From: Variovorax paradoxus B4
Lineage (GTDB): Bacteria > Pseudomonadota > Gammaproteobacteria > Burkholderiales > Burkholderiaceae_C
Reading direction: 5' to 3'
DNA: 64,000 bases
NCBI RefSeq assembly: GCF_000463015.1
Contig: NC_022234.1
Coordinates: 1,289,256 to 1,353,255 of the forward strand
This document shows, one piece after another, positions 1 through 9,079 of this stretch. The translations under genes and the position numbers were made by a program. The notes under the pieces were generated by a model. It had not been told where the DNA came from. It saw only the letters and a program-made list of their open reading frames with translations, and ran no database searches. How positions within the stretch are numbered: position 1 is the first letter of the stretch; the number at the start of each line of letters is the position of its first letter.

Positions 1-54
1 GTTCGTGGATTCGCATGCTGCGGCAGATTGTGCATGGCCGCGCTCTGCCATTGC

Positions 55-1515
55 CTACTCGCGGCGGCGCTCGGTGCCGCTGTCGCGGTAATGGCGGGCC
101 TTATCCTCGTACATCGCACGGTCTGCGCGCTGCAGCGCCGCGTCCAGCTGGTCGCCGGCCTCGCAGGTCGCCACGCCGATCGCGAGGTTCAGCACCCGCC
201 CGCTTTGCCCGGCATAGAACTGGTTGTTCAGCTCGAGCATGGAAGCGATGCGATCGCGCATGGCCTCCGCCGCGCGCTCGTCCGTCTTCGGCAGCACGAC
301 GGCAAACTCGTCGCCGCCGATACGCGCGGGCCAGCCGGGCTCGTCGACCGCCTTGCTCAGCACCTCGCCCACGCGCCGCAGCAGCGCATCGCCGGCGGCG
401 TGTCCTTCCTCGTCGTTGACGGGCTTCAGGCCGTTCATGTCGATCACCAGCACCGACACCGGCCACGGGCCCTTGCGCGACAGCCGGTTCAGTTCTTCCG
501 AAAAGAAGGCGCGGTTGCGCAGCTGCGTCAGCACGTCGTGCTTGCCCAGGTACTCGAGGTAGGCCTCGGCCTTCTTCCTGGCGGTGATGTCGATCAGCGA
601 CACCAGCACGAGATCCCAGGTGGCGAGCCGGTCTTCGAGCACGGCGAACTGCATGTGGATGTTCAGCAGGTCGCCCGTCAGCGCGTAGTTGACGACCTCC
701 CGCTGCTGCACCATCTTGCCGCTCCAGAGGTCCTGCAGCTGCTCGGCGAAGGAGTCGTGCATCTCGTCGCGAAAGATGCCGGAGAGATTGTCCAGCAGCT
801 CGCTCTTGTCGGCTGCGCCGAACATGCGCAGGGTTTCCCGGTTGACGTCGATCACGCGGATCTCGCGCATGCAGCGCGTGATGAACTCGGGGTGCACCTT
901 GATGAAGGTCGTGAAGTCGCTGATGCCCCGGTTGCGTATGTCGTCGAGCAGGGCCTTGACCGCGCTGAAGTCCTCCACCCACAACGACACCGGCGAACGC
1001 TCGAACAGCTCGCGCGCGTAGCGTTCGCTCTCCAGGCGCAGCCGTTCGGCCCGCACGCGCTCGGTGATGTCGTCCAGCGAGACCAGCACGCGGTCCCACG
1101 AGGCCTCGTATCCGGGCAGCACCTGCACGCGCACATGCACGTCGAGCCGGCGGCCGTCGAGCGCATAGTTGACTGTCTGGTTGTCGAAGCAGAGATTGCC
1201 GCGCCAGAGCTGGTCCAGCTCGTAGATCACGGGCGCAGTCATGTCGTCACGAAAGACGCTGTCAAGCCGGGACAGCAGGTCGGCCTGGCTTTGGGCACCG
1301 AAGAGGGCGAGCGTGCTCTGGTTGACGCTCAGCACCTTCAGCTGCGCCATGCAATCGCGCACATGCTGCGGCTCGGCATTCAGGTGGCCCACCAGATCCA
1401 CGACGCCGGCGCCGCGCCACGACTCGAACAGCTGGCGCAGCCCGCTGTAATCCTCGAGCCAGAGCGACATCGGCGCAAACTCGAACATCGATTCGTAGTC
1501 GGTGGAGGACGGCAT
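55..1515 (-). CDS. PAS-PAS-GGDEF diguanylate cyclase
   Basis: Predicted 486-residue signalling protein that would make cyclic di-GMP from GTP in the cytosol. Two similar sensor segments (about residues 5-150 and 165-300, each with an SLWxEDxS motif near its start and a LVSLxDIT motif at its end) read as tandem PAS-type domains that arose by duplication. The C-terminal third is a GGDEF domain: the motif IGGDEF is intact, so an active cyclase is expected rather than a degenerate one. There are no membrane segments, so it probably senses a soluble ligand. The ATG at 1515 was chosen because the domain starts directly after it; an in-frame extension upstream to 1674 has no recognisable content. 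It stands alone, ending 55 bases from the window edge. Confidence 0.9.
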   Translation of the reverse strand: MPSSTDYESMFEFAPMSLWLEDYSGLRQLFESWRGAGVVDLVGHLNAEPQHVRDCMAQLKVLSVNQSTLALFGAQSQADLLSRLDSVFRDDMTAPVIYELDQLWRGNLCFDNQTVNYALDGRRLDVHVRVQVLPGYEASWDRVLVSLDDITERVRAERLRLESERYARELFERSPVSLWVEDFSAVKALLDDIRNRGISDFTTFIKVHPEFITRCMREIRVIDVNRETLRMFGAADKSELLDNLSGIFRDEMHDSFAEQLQDLWSGKMVQQREVVNYALTGDLLNIHMQFAVLEDRLATWDLVLVSLIDITARKKAEAYLEYLGKHDVLTQLRNRAFFSEELNRLSRKGPWPVSVLVIDMNGLKPVNDEEGHAAGDALLRRVGEVLSKAVDEPGWPARIGGDEFAVVLPKTDERAAEAMRDRIASMLELNNQFYAGQSGRVLNLAIGVATCEAGDQLDAALQRADRAMYEDKARHYRDSGTERRRE

Positions 1516-1577
1516 GGGTTTTCCTTCGTGCGAGGGATTGTGCCCCGCAATGATGCACCCTCCGGCAGGCTGAAGGC

Positions 1578-1937
1578 TCAGCCGCATTTCTGAAAGCGCT
1601 TGCATTCGGCGGTGGCACGGATGGACGTCAACGTGTTCTCGCCATCGATGTGTTTCGCGCTGAACCTGACCCATGAGCCCTCGGCGATGCCAGCGAGCAG
1701 CGTCCGGTCCCTCACCCTGAATCTCTGGACCGTGAAGGGAATCTTGGCCCTCGGAAGCAGCTTCAGTCGGACATACAGCTGGCCGTCGGCCTCCTCCTTG
1801 ACGGAGGCGACGCGTGCATATGTGGTTACCGGCGCCGCCTCGGCATCGGCTTCAGCGGGCCGCGGTTCAGCCGATTGGGCCGCCGCCGCGTCCACGATGG
1901 CGAGGCTCAACGCAGTCATGAGGACGAAGCGCAGCAT
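1578..1937 (-). CDS. CusF-like periplasmic protein
   Basis: A 119-residue protein with an N-terminal signal peptide (hydrophobic stretch after MLRF, cleavage near AAAAQ). The mature part has the layout of CusF-type small OB-fold copper/silver-binding proteins: a valine-rich strand, a FRVRD motif, LLAGIAEGSWVRF and a final TSI strand. The methionine and tryptophan metal ligands of true CusF are not obvious, so metal binding is uncertain. It lies just upstream of the PAS-GGDEF gene on the same strand with a 62-base gap and could share its transcript. Confidence 0.6.
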   Translation of the reverse strand: MLRFVLMTALSLAIVDAAAAQSAEPRPAEADAEAAPVTTYARVASVKEEADGQLYVRLKLLPRAKIPFTVQRFRVRDRTLLAGIAEGSWVRFSAKHIDGENTLTSIRATAECKRFQKCG

Positions 1938-2059
1938 AGTCGTGGAGGAAGTGAAGCAGCCAATGATTCTGCCAGGCGCAACCTTCGGCGGAGCCAAAGA
2001 TCGGGACCTTGGAGAAGTCTCGACGCGTGCACGCTCGGTGGTGGCGCAGCGAGACGACC

Positions 2060-2593
2060 TCATCCAACGCCGGCCGCCCGAGCCAGATGGAACACATGCA
2101 ACTTTTCCCAGCGGCCCGTCGAGTTTTCAATCAGCACGACCGAGGTGCAATCCGCCTTGACCGCACCGGATGCATCGAGCCGGCCCTGCAACTCGGCAGC
2201 CGCCGCAGCGGCCTCGGATGCATCGCCATCGGCGACGGTCAGGTGCGGAATGACTTCCTCGTGCGCTCCTCCGTACGGCGGGAAATCCGGAAAGGCTTTC
2301 ACCAGAGCCTGGGTCATGCGGACGAAAGGCTCGGAAGGCTCCGGTGCGACATAGGCGGTCGTCGGAAAGCGCGCCACCGTGCCCAGCGAAAAGGAGAATG
2401 CGGCCACCCGACTCAACGCGTGCTGCGCTCGCTCCAGCACGGCGGGCGTGATCTGCCGGGCGTCCATGAACGGCACGAGCACGGTGATGTGCGCAGGCAC
2501 TCCCAGTTGGGTTGTCGCGTCGAAGCGCCGGCGCAAGTCTCCGACGAGCGGTTCAGCCGAGGGCACCGGCACAATGAATGCGGATATCGCCAT
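2060..2593 (-). CDS. 2'-5' RNA ligase / cyclic phosphodiesterase family protein
   Basis: A 177-residue protein of the 2H phosphoesterase superfamily. Both signature motifs are present: HIT near residue 34 and HLT near residue 128, the two His-x-Thr dyads that form the active site. Family members ligate or hydrolyse 2'-5' phosphodiester bonds in RNA or cyclic nucleotides; the substrate here cannot be told. The ATG at 2593 follows a plausible gap and starts directly with the first strand (MAISAFIVPVP); an upstream ATG would add 13 residues of no clear character. It is a stand-alone cytosolic enzyme. Confidence 0.8.
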   Translation of the reverse strand: MAISAFIVPVPSAEPLVGDLRRRFDATTQLGVPAHITVLVPFMDARQITPAVLERAQHALSRVAAFSFSLGTVARFPTTAYVAPEPSEPFVRMTQALVKAFPDFPPYGGAHEEVIPHLTVADGDASEAAAAAAELQGRLDASGAVKADCTSVVLIENSTGRWEKLHVFHLARAAGVG

Positions 2594-2695
2594 GGCCCGA
2601 TGATATTCATCCATCCTGCGCGCAAGGCGCACCTGCGCGCACGCGACAGGTCATCCCGGTCACGGCAAGATGGGTCCGGGCGCGATCCGGCCCGT

Positions 2696-3097
2696 CTACG
2701 TGGTGTAGTCGCCGGTCGCCTCGGGCTGAAAGAGGATTGCCGCGACTTCCGCGGCGCATGCGTCTCCGTTCGGGGCCTCCCACCTGGCGGTGTCCCCGAC
2801 CTTCAGGCCGAGCAGGCTGTTTCCCACCGGCGACAGCACGGAGATGAGGCCGGCCGCGGGCTTGGCCTCTTCGGGATAGCAGACGGTCAGCGTCTGCCGC
2901 CGACGCGTGTGCACGTCGACGATGTCGACGCGCGAGCACATCGTCACGATGTTCCCGGGCACGGCCCTCGAGCTGGTCACCTCGGCACAGGCCAGAAGGT
3001 CCGCAAGGCTGGGCGGCAGGTTGAGCCTGGGCAGCTTGTTCAGGCGGGCGAAGTCAAGCTCGGTGAGCGTGCGCTCGCCGTGGATCGTTGCATGCAT
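2696..3097 (-). CDS. Rnk-like nucleoside diphosphate kinase regulator (GreA/GreB C-terminal fold)
   Basis: A 133-residue protein. The first 45 residues form a short helical region and the rest is the FKBP-like fold shared with the C-terminal domain of GreA/GreB, with the typical ending VLSPVGNSLLGLKVGDTARWE. Rnk family proteins bind the RNA polymerase secondary channel but lack the acidic coiled-coil tip needed for transcript cleavage, in keeping with the short N-terminus here. Single gene; no operon partner is evident. Confidence 0.8.
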   Translation of the reverse strand: MHATIHGERTLTELDFARLNKLPRLNLPPSLADLLACAEVTSSRAVPGNIVTMCSRVDIVDVHTRRRQTLTVCYPEEAKPAAGLISVLSPVGNSLLGLKVGDTARWEAPNGDACAAEVAAILFQPEATGDYTT

Positions 3098-3543
3098 TGA
3101 CGCACTCCATTCGTGCGGACCCGTCGATGGACGACGATGGCCGCGGACGCGCGGGACTTGTGCCCGGCGGTGGATGGTTGCGCTGAAGATGAAGGAAGAA
3201 AGCGACCGCCGGGCCTAGGGATGTGCAGGCAGTTGCCTGCGACCCGCCTTCAAGGCCACGCGTGCACGCGCGCACGCCGCTGCAGCAAGCAGCGCCGCGG
3301 CGGCGGTGTGGGTGAAGACGAGGAAGGTGGTCGACATGGTGTGTAGTCTATTCAGCGCGCCGTGGCCGGGCAAGCAATGTCCTCAGGGTTCTTGCCAGAT
3401 TGCCGTTGTCCTGATTCGATGAAGATCTGCGGCAGGCTGGGTGGGGCAGTTCGTGTCTGACGAGCCAGGTTCGCGACGTTGACGAAGCCGGCGTGCAGGT
3501 CCACCATGGCAAGGCTGCCGTTCGGAACTTTCAAGGAGATCCC
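3098..3543. other. Intergenic region without a convincing gene
   Basis: About 445 bases between the Rnk-like gene and the methyltransferase. A reverse-strand ATG near 3338 opens a short alanine-rich hydrophobic reading frame, but neither composition nor motif supports a real product. A good ribosome-binding site (AAGGAG) lies just before the methyltransferase start. Confidence 0.4.
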
Positions 3544-4356
3544 ATGGCTGAAAGCGACAAGGTGTTCGCGGGCTCGATCCCGAAGTTCTACGACACGCTG
3601 ATGGTCCCCCTGATCTTCGAGGCCTATGCCGCCGACATGGCGGCGCGTGTCGCGGCCTCCTCGCCCGGCGCGGTGCTCGAAACTGCGGCCGGCAGCGGCG
3701 TGGTCACGCGGGCGCTGGCGCCAAGACTGGGCGCCGACGCGCGCTACGTGGTGACCGACCTCAACCAGCCCATGCTCGACTATGCCGCGACCCGGCAGGG
3801 CTCCGACAGCCGCATCGAGTGGCGGCAGGCGGACGCGCTCGACCTGCCGTTCGAAGATGCCGCGTTCGACGTCGTTTGCTGCCAGTTCGGCGCGATGTTC
3901 TTCCCCGACCGGGTCGCCGGCTACGCCGAGGCGCGTCGCGTGCTGAGGGCGGGCGGGCGATTCGTCTTCAATGTTTGGGACCGCATCGAAGAAAACGCCT
4001 TTGCCGACGATGTCACCAACGCCGTGGCTGCGGTGTTTCCGCACGACCCTCCGCGGTTCCTCGCCCGCACGCCGCACGGCTATCACGACATCGCACGGAT
4101 CCGCGAGGATTTGAAGCGCGCAGGATTCACCGGGATCGAGATCGAGACACGCGAGGAGGTGAGCCGCGCGGCCTCGGCGCGCGAGGTTGCCACCGCCTAT
4201 TGCCAGGGAACGCCGCTGCGCAATGAAATCGAGACGCGCGATGCGAGCTTGCTTCAGCTCGCGACCGACCGCGCGACGCAGGCGATCGCCAGCGACCGCG
4301 GCGAGGGCCCGGTGGCCGGAAAAATCCAGGCGCATGTGATCGTGGCGACGGGATAG
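3544..4356 (+). CDS. Class I SAM-dependent methyltransferase (UbiE/Methyltransf_11-like)
   Basis: A 270-residue cytosolic enzyme. SAM-binding motif I is visible as VLETAAGSGVVT (about residues 40-51), followed by an acidic residue ending strand 2 (VVTDLN), the D-A-LPF loop (ADALDLPFEDAAFDVV) and motif post-III (RVLRAGGRFVFNVWD). This is the standard small-molecule methyltransferase core; the acceptor is not evident. AAGGAGATCCC precedes the ATG, fixing the start. It converges with panD, leaving 68 bases between the stops. Confidence 0.85.
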   Translation: MAESDKVFAGSIPKFYDTLMVPLIFEAYAADMAARVAASSPGAVLETAAGSGVVTRALAPRLGADARYVVTDLNQPMLDYAATRQGSDSRIEWRQADALDLPFEDAAFDVVCCQFGAMFFPDRVAGYAEARRVLRAGGRFVFNVWDRIEENAFADDVTNAVAAVFPHDPPRFLARTPHGYHDIARIREDLKRAGFTGIEIETREEVSRAASAREVATAYCQGTPLRNEIETRDASLLQLATDRATQAIASDRGEGPVAGKIQAHVIVATG

Positions 4357-4424
4357 CGCACTCCCGGTACATCCGGCCATGGCGTGGCGGTGTGCGCTTG
4401 CCGCGCTCGCGCAGCGCGCTCCGC

Positions 4425-4826
4425 TCAGACCATTGCAGTCTCGCCAGAAGCCGCCTGCACCGGAACGTGCGCGCGCTCTTCCTTGATGCGGTTGGCACCG
4501 TCCACAAACACCAGCTTGGGCTTGTAGCCCGCCACCTGGTCTTCGGGCACCAGGCCGAACGCCGCGATGATGATCAGGTCGCCCACCGAGGCCCGGCGTG
4601 CGGCGGAGCCGTTGACCGAGATGATGCCGGTGCCGCGCTCGCCGCGGATCGCGTAGGTGACGAAGCGCTCGCCGTTGTTGATGTTCCAGATGTGCACCTG
4701 CTCGTTCTCGGCCAGGTTGGCGGCATCGAGCAGGTCTTCGTCGATGGCGCACGAGCCTTCGTAGTGCAGTTCGCAGTCGGTGACGGCGACGCGGTGGATC
4801 TTGGACTTGAGCAGGGTGCGGAACAT
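4425..4826 (-). CDS. panD: Aspartate 1-decarboxylase proenzyme
   Basis: A 133-residue pyruvoyl-dependent enzyme making beta-alanine from L-aspartate for pantothenate and coenzyme A synthesis. The autocleavage site Gly24-Ser25 is present in YEGSCAID; cleavage converts Ser25 to the pyruvoyl cofactor. Lys9 in KSKIHRV, Tyr58 region and the C-terminal [10 protein letters not shown] segment match the family. Length equals the usual 120-135 residues. Monocistronic; a core metabolic gene supporting chromosomal origin for this end of the window. Confidence 0.95.
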   Translation of the reverse strand: MFRTLLKSKIHRVAVTDCELHYEGSCAIDEDLLDAANLAENEQVHIWNINNGERFVTYAIRGERGTGIISVNGSAARRASVGDLIIIAAFGLVPEDQVAGYKPKLVFVDGANRIKEERAHVPVQAASGETAMV

Positions 4827-5299
4827 GGAGCGGACTCTTTCTCTCTGCGAAAAGGTGGATCGGTCCGGCGTCCATCGATGAGCGCGGCGGAACGAGGGGC
4901 GCCGCATACGCGGCGGGCGAAGCATAGTCGAGTCGCCAATGGCGTCGGCGCCCCGTGGCGTCTTCATCGCCAGGACTTCCGGTCCTTCGGGGCCTGCGCG
5001 CGGCGCTCGCCCAGAGGCAGGGTGGTGGGATGGCTTGAGGCCGGGCCTGGATGTGGGCGCGACGCGCGCGTCACGGGTGCCGCGCGCTTTTCGTCTGCGC
5101 CAGAGGCGCGGGCAGGGACGCACGCTGGGGCGTTGAGCGTTCCGAAACCATCCCTACGCCCCCCGCCACGCTGCAGCACGACGGGCTGGGTCGACGGCGC
5201 CGGGACATCACCGGAGCATCGGGGTCACTCCGGGCGATGCGGGTGCCTCCGTCTCCGGAAATCGGTCGCTTGGCCAGCGACAATTATCTTGAGCGGCTG
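4827..5299. other. Intergenic region, no gene seen
   Basis: About 470 GC-rich bases between panD and the hip module. Long open frames exist on both strands but none has recognisable protein character. The last 180 bases before hipB are more AT-rich and are described separately. Confidence 0.4.
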
Positions 5300-5309
5300 C
5301 GGGGTTCCT

Positions 5310-5482
5310 GGAATTTCGGAAAACCGGAAATTCTGATCTGATCGCGATGGAGAGGGCCGTAGTTTCGGAATTTAGTGAATAGCGCTTCAAAGAGCCACGC
5401 GCAGCGTTAAAATTCGGAATATCAGAAATATCTCCTCGGGTAGCCCGAGCCTATGCGACTATTTGGTAAATTCCGAAATGAA
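5310..5482. promoter_or_regulatory. Cluster of TTTCGGAA-like operator repeats before hipB
   Basis: Four related AT-rich motifs are seen: AATTTCGGAAAACCGGAAATT-like inverted repeat near 5313-5334, TTTCGGAATTTA near 5363, ATTCGGAATATCAGAAAT near 5412, and AAATTCCGAAATG overlapping the hipB start codon. Known HipB proteins bind several spaced inverted repeats upstream of their own operon, so these are candidate autoregulatory sites. The assignment is by pattern and position only. Confidence 0.45.
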
Positions 5483-5804
5483 CTCCAGCAGCGTCAAAGT
5501 CGAGGCGGTCCGCGCCGCCGACCCGATTGCACCGCCCCCGATTCTGGTGCGCGGGCAGGGCGGCCTTGGGCAGTACGTGCGCCAGGCCAGAAAGCGGCAA
5601 CAACTTCGCATCGACGACGCGGCGAGCCTCTTTGGCGTCTCTGTCGATCTGGTCTCGCGACTTGAGAATGGAGCGGGCTCCGTCAGGCTGGACAAGCTGC
5701 AGGCGGTGCTCGATGGGCTTGGTCTTGCGCTTGTGGTCGGACCCAAAAGTGACCTGCAGAGTTTTGTGACCAGGCAGAAGGCGTCAGACGATGAGCGGGT
5801 CTGA
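5478..5804 (+). CDS. hipB: HipB-type XRE antitoxin
   Basis: A 108-residue DNA-binding protein. A helix-turn-helix sits at about residues 35-80 (QYVRQARKRQQL, then SLFGVSVDLVSRLENG), followed by LDKLQAVLDGLGLAL, the usual HipB ending. It should bind and neutralise the HipA kinase encoded next and repress their shared promoter. An ATG at 5478 is preferred over an upstream TTG. Its stop overlaps the hipA start by 14 bases, indicating translational coupling. Confidence 0.85.
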   Translation: MNSSSVKVEAVRAADPIAPPPILVRGQGGLGQYVRQARKRQQLRIDDAASLFGVSVDLVSRLENGAGSVRLDKLQAVLDGLGLALVVGPKSDLQSFVTRQKASDDERV

Positions 5805-7161
5805 GGACAACGTGCATCGCTTGCGCGTGACACACGATGGTGGCACCCCGGTCGGCGAGCTCGCCTACGCAAGAGCGGAAGACCAGTGGTCGTTCCGTTA
5901 TGACCACGCATGGGCGCGCCAGGGTGCATTTCAACTCTCGCCGGCATTTCCCTTTGAGCCGCCGCCTGACGGCTATGACTCTCATGCGATCCGACGCTTC
6001 ATCGTGAACCTCTTTCCGGAGGGGGCGCCTCTTCGCGCCGCACTCGAGCAACTCCATGTCGCACCGAGCAATGCATTTGCACTGCTGCGAGAAATGGGAG
6101 GGGAGACGACCGGAGCATTGGAGTTCCAGCCCGTCGATCAACCAACGGCCGCGGCCGCTCGCCGAGAACAACGCTTTCTGTCGCGAGAGGAGCTCAGCGG
6201 CCGTATCGATGCTGCAAAGGACGGCGGCCTCACGGTGTGGGACGGCCGGGTGCGAATGTCGATTGCGGGCTATCAGGACAAGCTGGCCGTATGGGCTGCG
6301 CACGACCTCGTCCACGATACAGAGGCCAGCATGTGGCTGCCGGAGCCGCCGCTGGCCTCGACTTTCATTCTCAAGCCGCAGCCGGCCGGCCCACGCACGC
6401 CTCACCTCGTGGCCAACGAGCACTACTGCATGACGCTCGCAGGGGCGTATGGCGCCCAGGTGGCCCGTGTTGCCATCATGCGCCTGAAGGTTCCCGTTCT
6501 GGTCGTCGCCCGGTTCGACCGGCAATGGCGCGCCGAAGAAAACCAAGCTTGGGTGACAAAGCTGCACGTCATCGACGGTTGCCAGGCTGCCGATCTTTCG
6601 GTGGATTCCAAACATGAGCGCCATCTGGGCAATTCCCCCGCCCTCGCACAATATCGCGATGGGATGAGTCTGCCGAGACTTTTTGGTCTTGCCGCTCTCA
6701 TGCGCCGCCCGGCGGTGGCGCGGTTGGAGATGTTGCGTTGGGCACTGTTCCAGCTGGCGGTCGGCAACTCCGATGCGCATGGAAAAAACTTTTCGTTCTT
6801 CGTCGACCGAACCATGCTTGAGCCCGCGCCGTGGTACGACGTCGTGAGCGTGGCCCAATATCCGGAACTCGACCAAAGCTTCGCAATGTCCTTCGGCGAC
6901 GCCTTCGGATGGGAAGAGCTCAACGCGATGGAGCTTGCGCATTTCGCCCACCTTTGCGGCATCAATCAAAAGCTGCTGCACCGGGAGACGGAGCGGCTGT
7001 CCCGTGCGATGAAGAGAGCGCCCGAACTTCTTTCCGCCCCGATGTACACCGAAGAGGAGCGTGACTTTCTGCGCCCGATATGTGAATTGGTGCAGCGGCT
7101 CAGCCAAACGTTGGTGGGGCTGGCGGCCGGTGCCCGTGCCTTCACCGCCGAGCACTTCTAA
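5791..7161 (+). CDS. hipA: HipA-type serine/threonine kinase toxin
   Basis: A 456-residue toxin of the HipA kinase family, longer than the classic 420-440. Visible features: an N-terminal couple-type domain with the IVNLFPEG motif (about residue 70), the FILKPQP strand with the ATP-contacting lysine, the NEHYCMTLA helix, the VARFDR strand, and the catalytic loop VGNSDAHGKN near residue 326 with the catalytic aspartate. HipA kinases phosphorylate translation factors such as glutamyl-tRNA synthetase; the target here is unknown. The stop codon TAA lies inside the CTAA target duplication of the adjacent IS701 element, so the reading frame end is intact after insertion. Confidence 0.88.
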   Translation: MSGSEDNVHRLRVTHDGGTPVGELAYARAEDQWSFRYDHAWARQGAFQLSPAFPFEPPPDGYDSHAIRRFIVNLFPEGAPLRAALEQLHVAPSNAFALLREMGGETTGALEFQPVDQPTAAAARREQRFLSREELSGRIDAAKDGGLTVWDGRVRMSIAGYQDKLAVWAAHDLVHDTEASMWLPEPPLASTFILKPQPAGPRTPHLVANEHYCMTLAGAYGAQVARVAIMRLKVPVLVVARFDRQWRAEENQAWVTKLHVIDGCQAADLSVDSKHERHLGNSPALAQYRDGMSLPRLFGLAALMRRPAVARLEMLRWALFQLAVGNSDAHGKNFSFFVDRTMLEPAPWYDVVSVAQYPELDQSFAMSFGDAFGWEELNAMELAHFAHLCGINQKLLHRETERLSRAMKRAPELLSAPMYTEEERDFLRPICELVQRLSQTLVGLAAGARAFTAEHF

Positions 7162-8573
7162 GGTTGCTGTGTCACAAGAGCAGTTTTTCGCTTGCCCTTC
7201 CGCAGCAGGGGCACTGACCGAGACGAGCGATCAGCTGGTAGCTCAGTCGATGGCGCAGTGTCGTGATTGACGTCGGCACGTGACGCTGCGCGCGCAGGGC
7301 TGCCGCGGGGGATGTAATCCTCGGGAAGGGCAGGCACCTGGCGTTCGATGAAGTTTTTCTTACCGCCGACAGACTTGTCGGCGGCGAGGCGTTCGGCCAT
7401 GAGGAACCCGTAGGCCGCGATGCTCAACGCGGCGTGATGATGAAACCCCCGCCACCCTCGGCCCTCGTAGTGGCCGAGGCCGAAATCCTGCTTCAGATCC
7501 TGGTAGTCACGCTCGATGCGCCAGCGCTGATGGGCGATGTCGACCAACTCGTTGATCGGCGTGTCCTCTGGCAGGGTGGACAGGAAGTACTTGCTCGGCT
7601 CAGCGTCGCTTGCTGGCCACTCGATGAGCAGCCACTGCTCGGGACGCAGGCGTGCCTTGCCCGTATTGCCGCCGGCGTGGCGCACCCGCACGGCCGCAAA
7701 GCGGCCGTTCAGTGTGTCGCCGGTTCCCTCGCGCCAGCTGATGTTGTGGAACGCTCGGCTTGGCAACGACTGCGCCAATGCCTTGACGCTCATGGGCTGC
7801 AGTGCCGCCGTTCGCCTGGGCATCACTGGCGGTCGGCCCATGCCGCTGTAAGGCTTGGGTGGCAGCGGCTGAACGCCAGGCGGCCAGACCATGACGGCAG
7901 ATGTGACACCTACCGCATAGAGCAAGCCCATATCGCTGAGCGCCTGACGAAAAGCGTTGTCCACGCCGTAGCCAGCATCGGCCAGCACGCAATGGCGCGG
8001 CGCGCCTTCATCCAGCAGCGTACGCAATTGCTGCAGCGCGATCTGCGTCTTCGTGGCGAAGCGCACTTCATCGGGAACGCCAGCCTTGGTGCGGCGTTCA
8101 GCATCTGCCGCCCAGTCCTCGGGCAGGTACAGTTGCCAGGCCACGGGCAAGCTGCCCTGTTTGCTTGCCAGCGAGATGCTGACGGCCACCTGGCAGTTGT
8201 CCTGCTTGCCCAGCATCCCGCAGTACTGGCGCGTGACACCGACCGAATGGCGGCCCTTCTTCGGGAACCCGGTGTCGTCGATGATCCACCAGCCGCCCTG
8301 GCTGAAGTCCATCCTGGGCATCACCCACTGGCACACGCGACGCAGCATCTGGGTGTCGGACCACTCAGCCTTGGCCACGAAATGGTGCAGTGACTGGTGC
8401 CGCGCGCTGGCATGCGTCGGATCCACCCGCGCGGCCATGGGCTCCACGCTCTTGCGCGACAGGGGGAGCATCAGGCCCGTGCAGTAGCCCCGAAGGCCGG
8501 CATGCCGGTCCGCGTGACCCAAGCCTGCGCTCAGGTGTTCAAGGTAGAGATCAAAGCGTTCCGCAGCACTCAT
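7158..8573 (-). CDS. IS701-family transposase
   Basis: A 471-residue transposase, close to full length for the family. The DDE region is readable: WWIIDDTGFPKKG around residue 95-107 with the first aspartate, VLADAGYG with the second, and the IERDYQDLKQDFGLGHYEGR segment with the catalytic glutamate. The reading frame has no internal break. Its stop codon (TAG) is made from the flanking CTAA target bases rather than from the element itself. Confidence 0.9.
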   Translation of the reverse strand: MSAAERFDLYLEHLSAGLGHADRHAGLRGYCTGLMLPLSRKSVEPMAARVDPTHASARHQSLHHFVAKAEWSDTQMLRRVCQWVMPRMDFSQGGWWIIDDTGFPKKGRHSVGVTRQYCGMLGKQDNCQVAVSISLASKQGSLPVAWQLYLPEDWAADAERRTKAGVPDEVRFATKTQIALQQLRTLLDEGAPRHCVLADAGYGVDNAFRQALSDMGLLYAVGVTSAVMVWPPGVQPLPPKPYSGMGRPPVMPRRTAALQPMSVKALAQSLPSRAFHNISWREGTGDTLNGRFAAVRVRHAGGNTGKARLRPEQWLLIEWPASDAEPSKYFLSTLPEDTPINELVDIAHQRWRIERDYQDLKQDFGLGHYEGRGWRGFHHHAALSIAAYGFLMAERLAADKSVGGKKNFIERQVPALPEDYIPRGSPARAASRADVNHDTAPSTELPADRSSRSVPLLRKGKRKTALVTQQP

Positions 8574-8630
8574 AGATCCTCCAGCTCGAAGTCGAGAAGA
8601 TCGAATTATGCAATTTATGACACAGTAAGA
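7162..8630. mobile_element. IS701-family insertion sequence
   Basis: A 1,469-bp element bounded by CTAA at 7158-7161 and at 8631-8634, which fits the YTAR 4-bp target duplication typical of IS701. The ends share a CTGTGTCA core in inverted orientation (GGTTGCTGTGTCAC on the left, TCTTACTGTGTCAT reading in from the right). It carries one transposase gene on the reverse strand. The outer two or three bases of the ends are not identical, so the exact termini are slightly uncertain. Confidence 0.8.
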
Positions 8631-8652
8631 CTAACGCGCAAATGCAACGACG

Positions 8653-9037
8653 ATGGACATCGAGCACGTCAGAACATGGACCTTCCGCGGGGCACGCAAC
8701 GTCATGGCCCTGTGGGTAGCCGGTTTTCATCGAGAGACACCGCGATCGGCCAAGACCATCGCGTTCTTCGTCGTCCTTTATGCAGCGCTTCCAGTCGACC
8801 TGACCCCGGAATTGCTGCCGCTACCGAGCTATCTAGACGACTTGGCGATGCTGGCCGAGTTGTCCTGGGCGGCGATCCACATGGTTCCTGCAAACGTCTG
8901 GGATACAAGTTGTGCCCGAGGGGGATCATTGGCTCAGACGCATGATCGGGTGGATCCAAACCAGAAGCGACAACGTGTTGCTGTGCATGGTTCTCGTAGC
9001 GCTCGACCTGTGGTTCGGGTTCTGGTTCGGACGGTGA
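8653..9037 (+). pseudogene. DUF1232 membrane protein, frameshifted
   Basis: The first 85 residues (from the ATG at 8653) match the DUF1232 family of small inner-membrane proteins: RNVMALWVA, then FFVVLYAALPVDLTPELLPLPSYLDDL. After about 8,910 the frame is lost. The expected C-terminal transmembrane end is found in another frame from about 8,915 to 9,037 (RRMIGWIQTRSDN, then VLVALDLWFGFWFGR). A run of five G at 8919-8923 is the likely site of a one-base change. Function of the family is unknown. It directly follows the IS701 element. Confidence 0.65.
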
Positions 9038-9079
9038 AACGTTGTTGGCTGTTCGTCGGACGTATCGATTTCGCGTGGC

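Noticed and set aside
28..1593. Long plus-strand frame opposite the GGDEF gene
   Set aside because: Antisense shadow due to high GC; its translation is His/Val/Leu-rich without family features.
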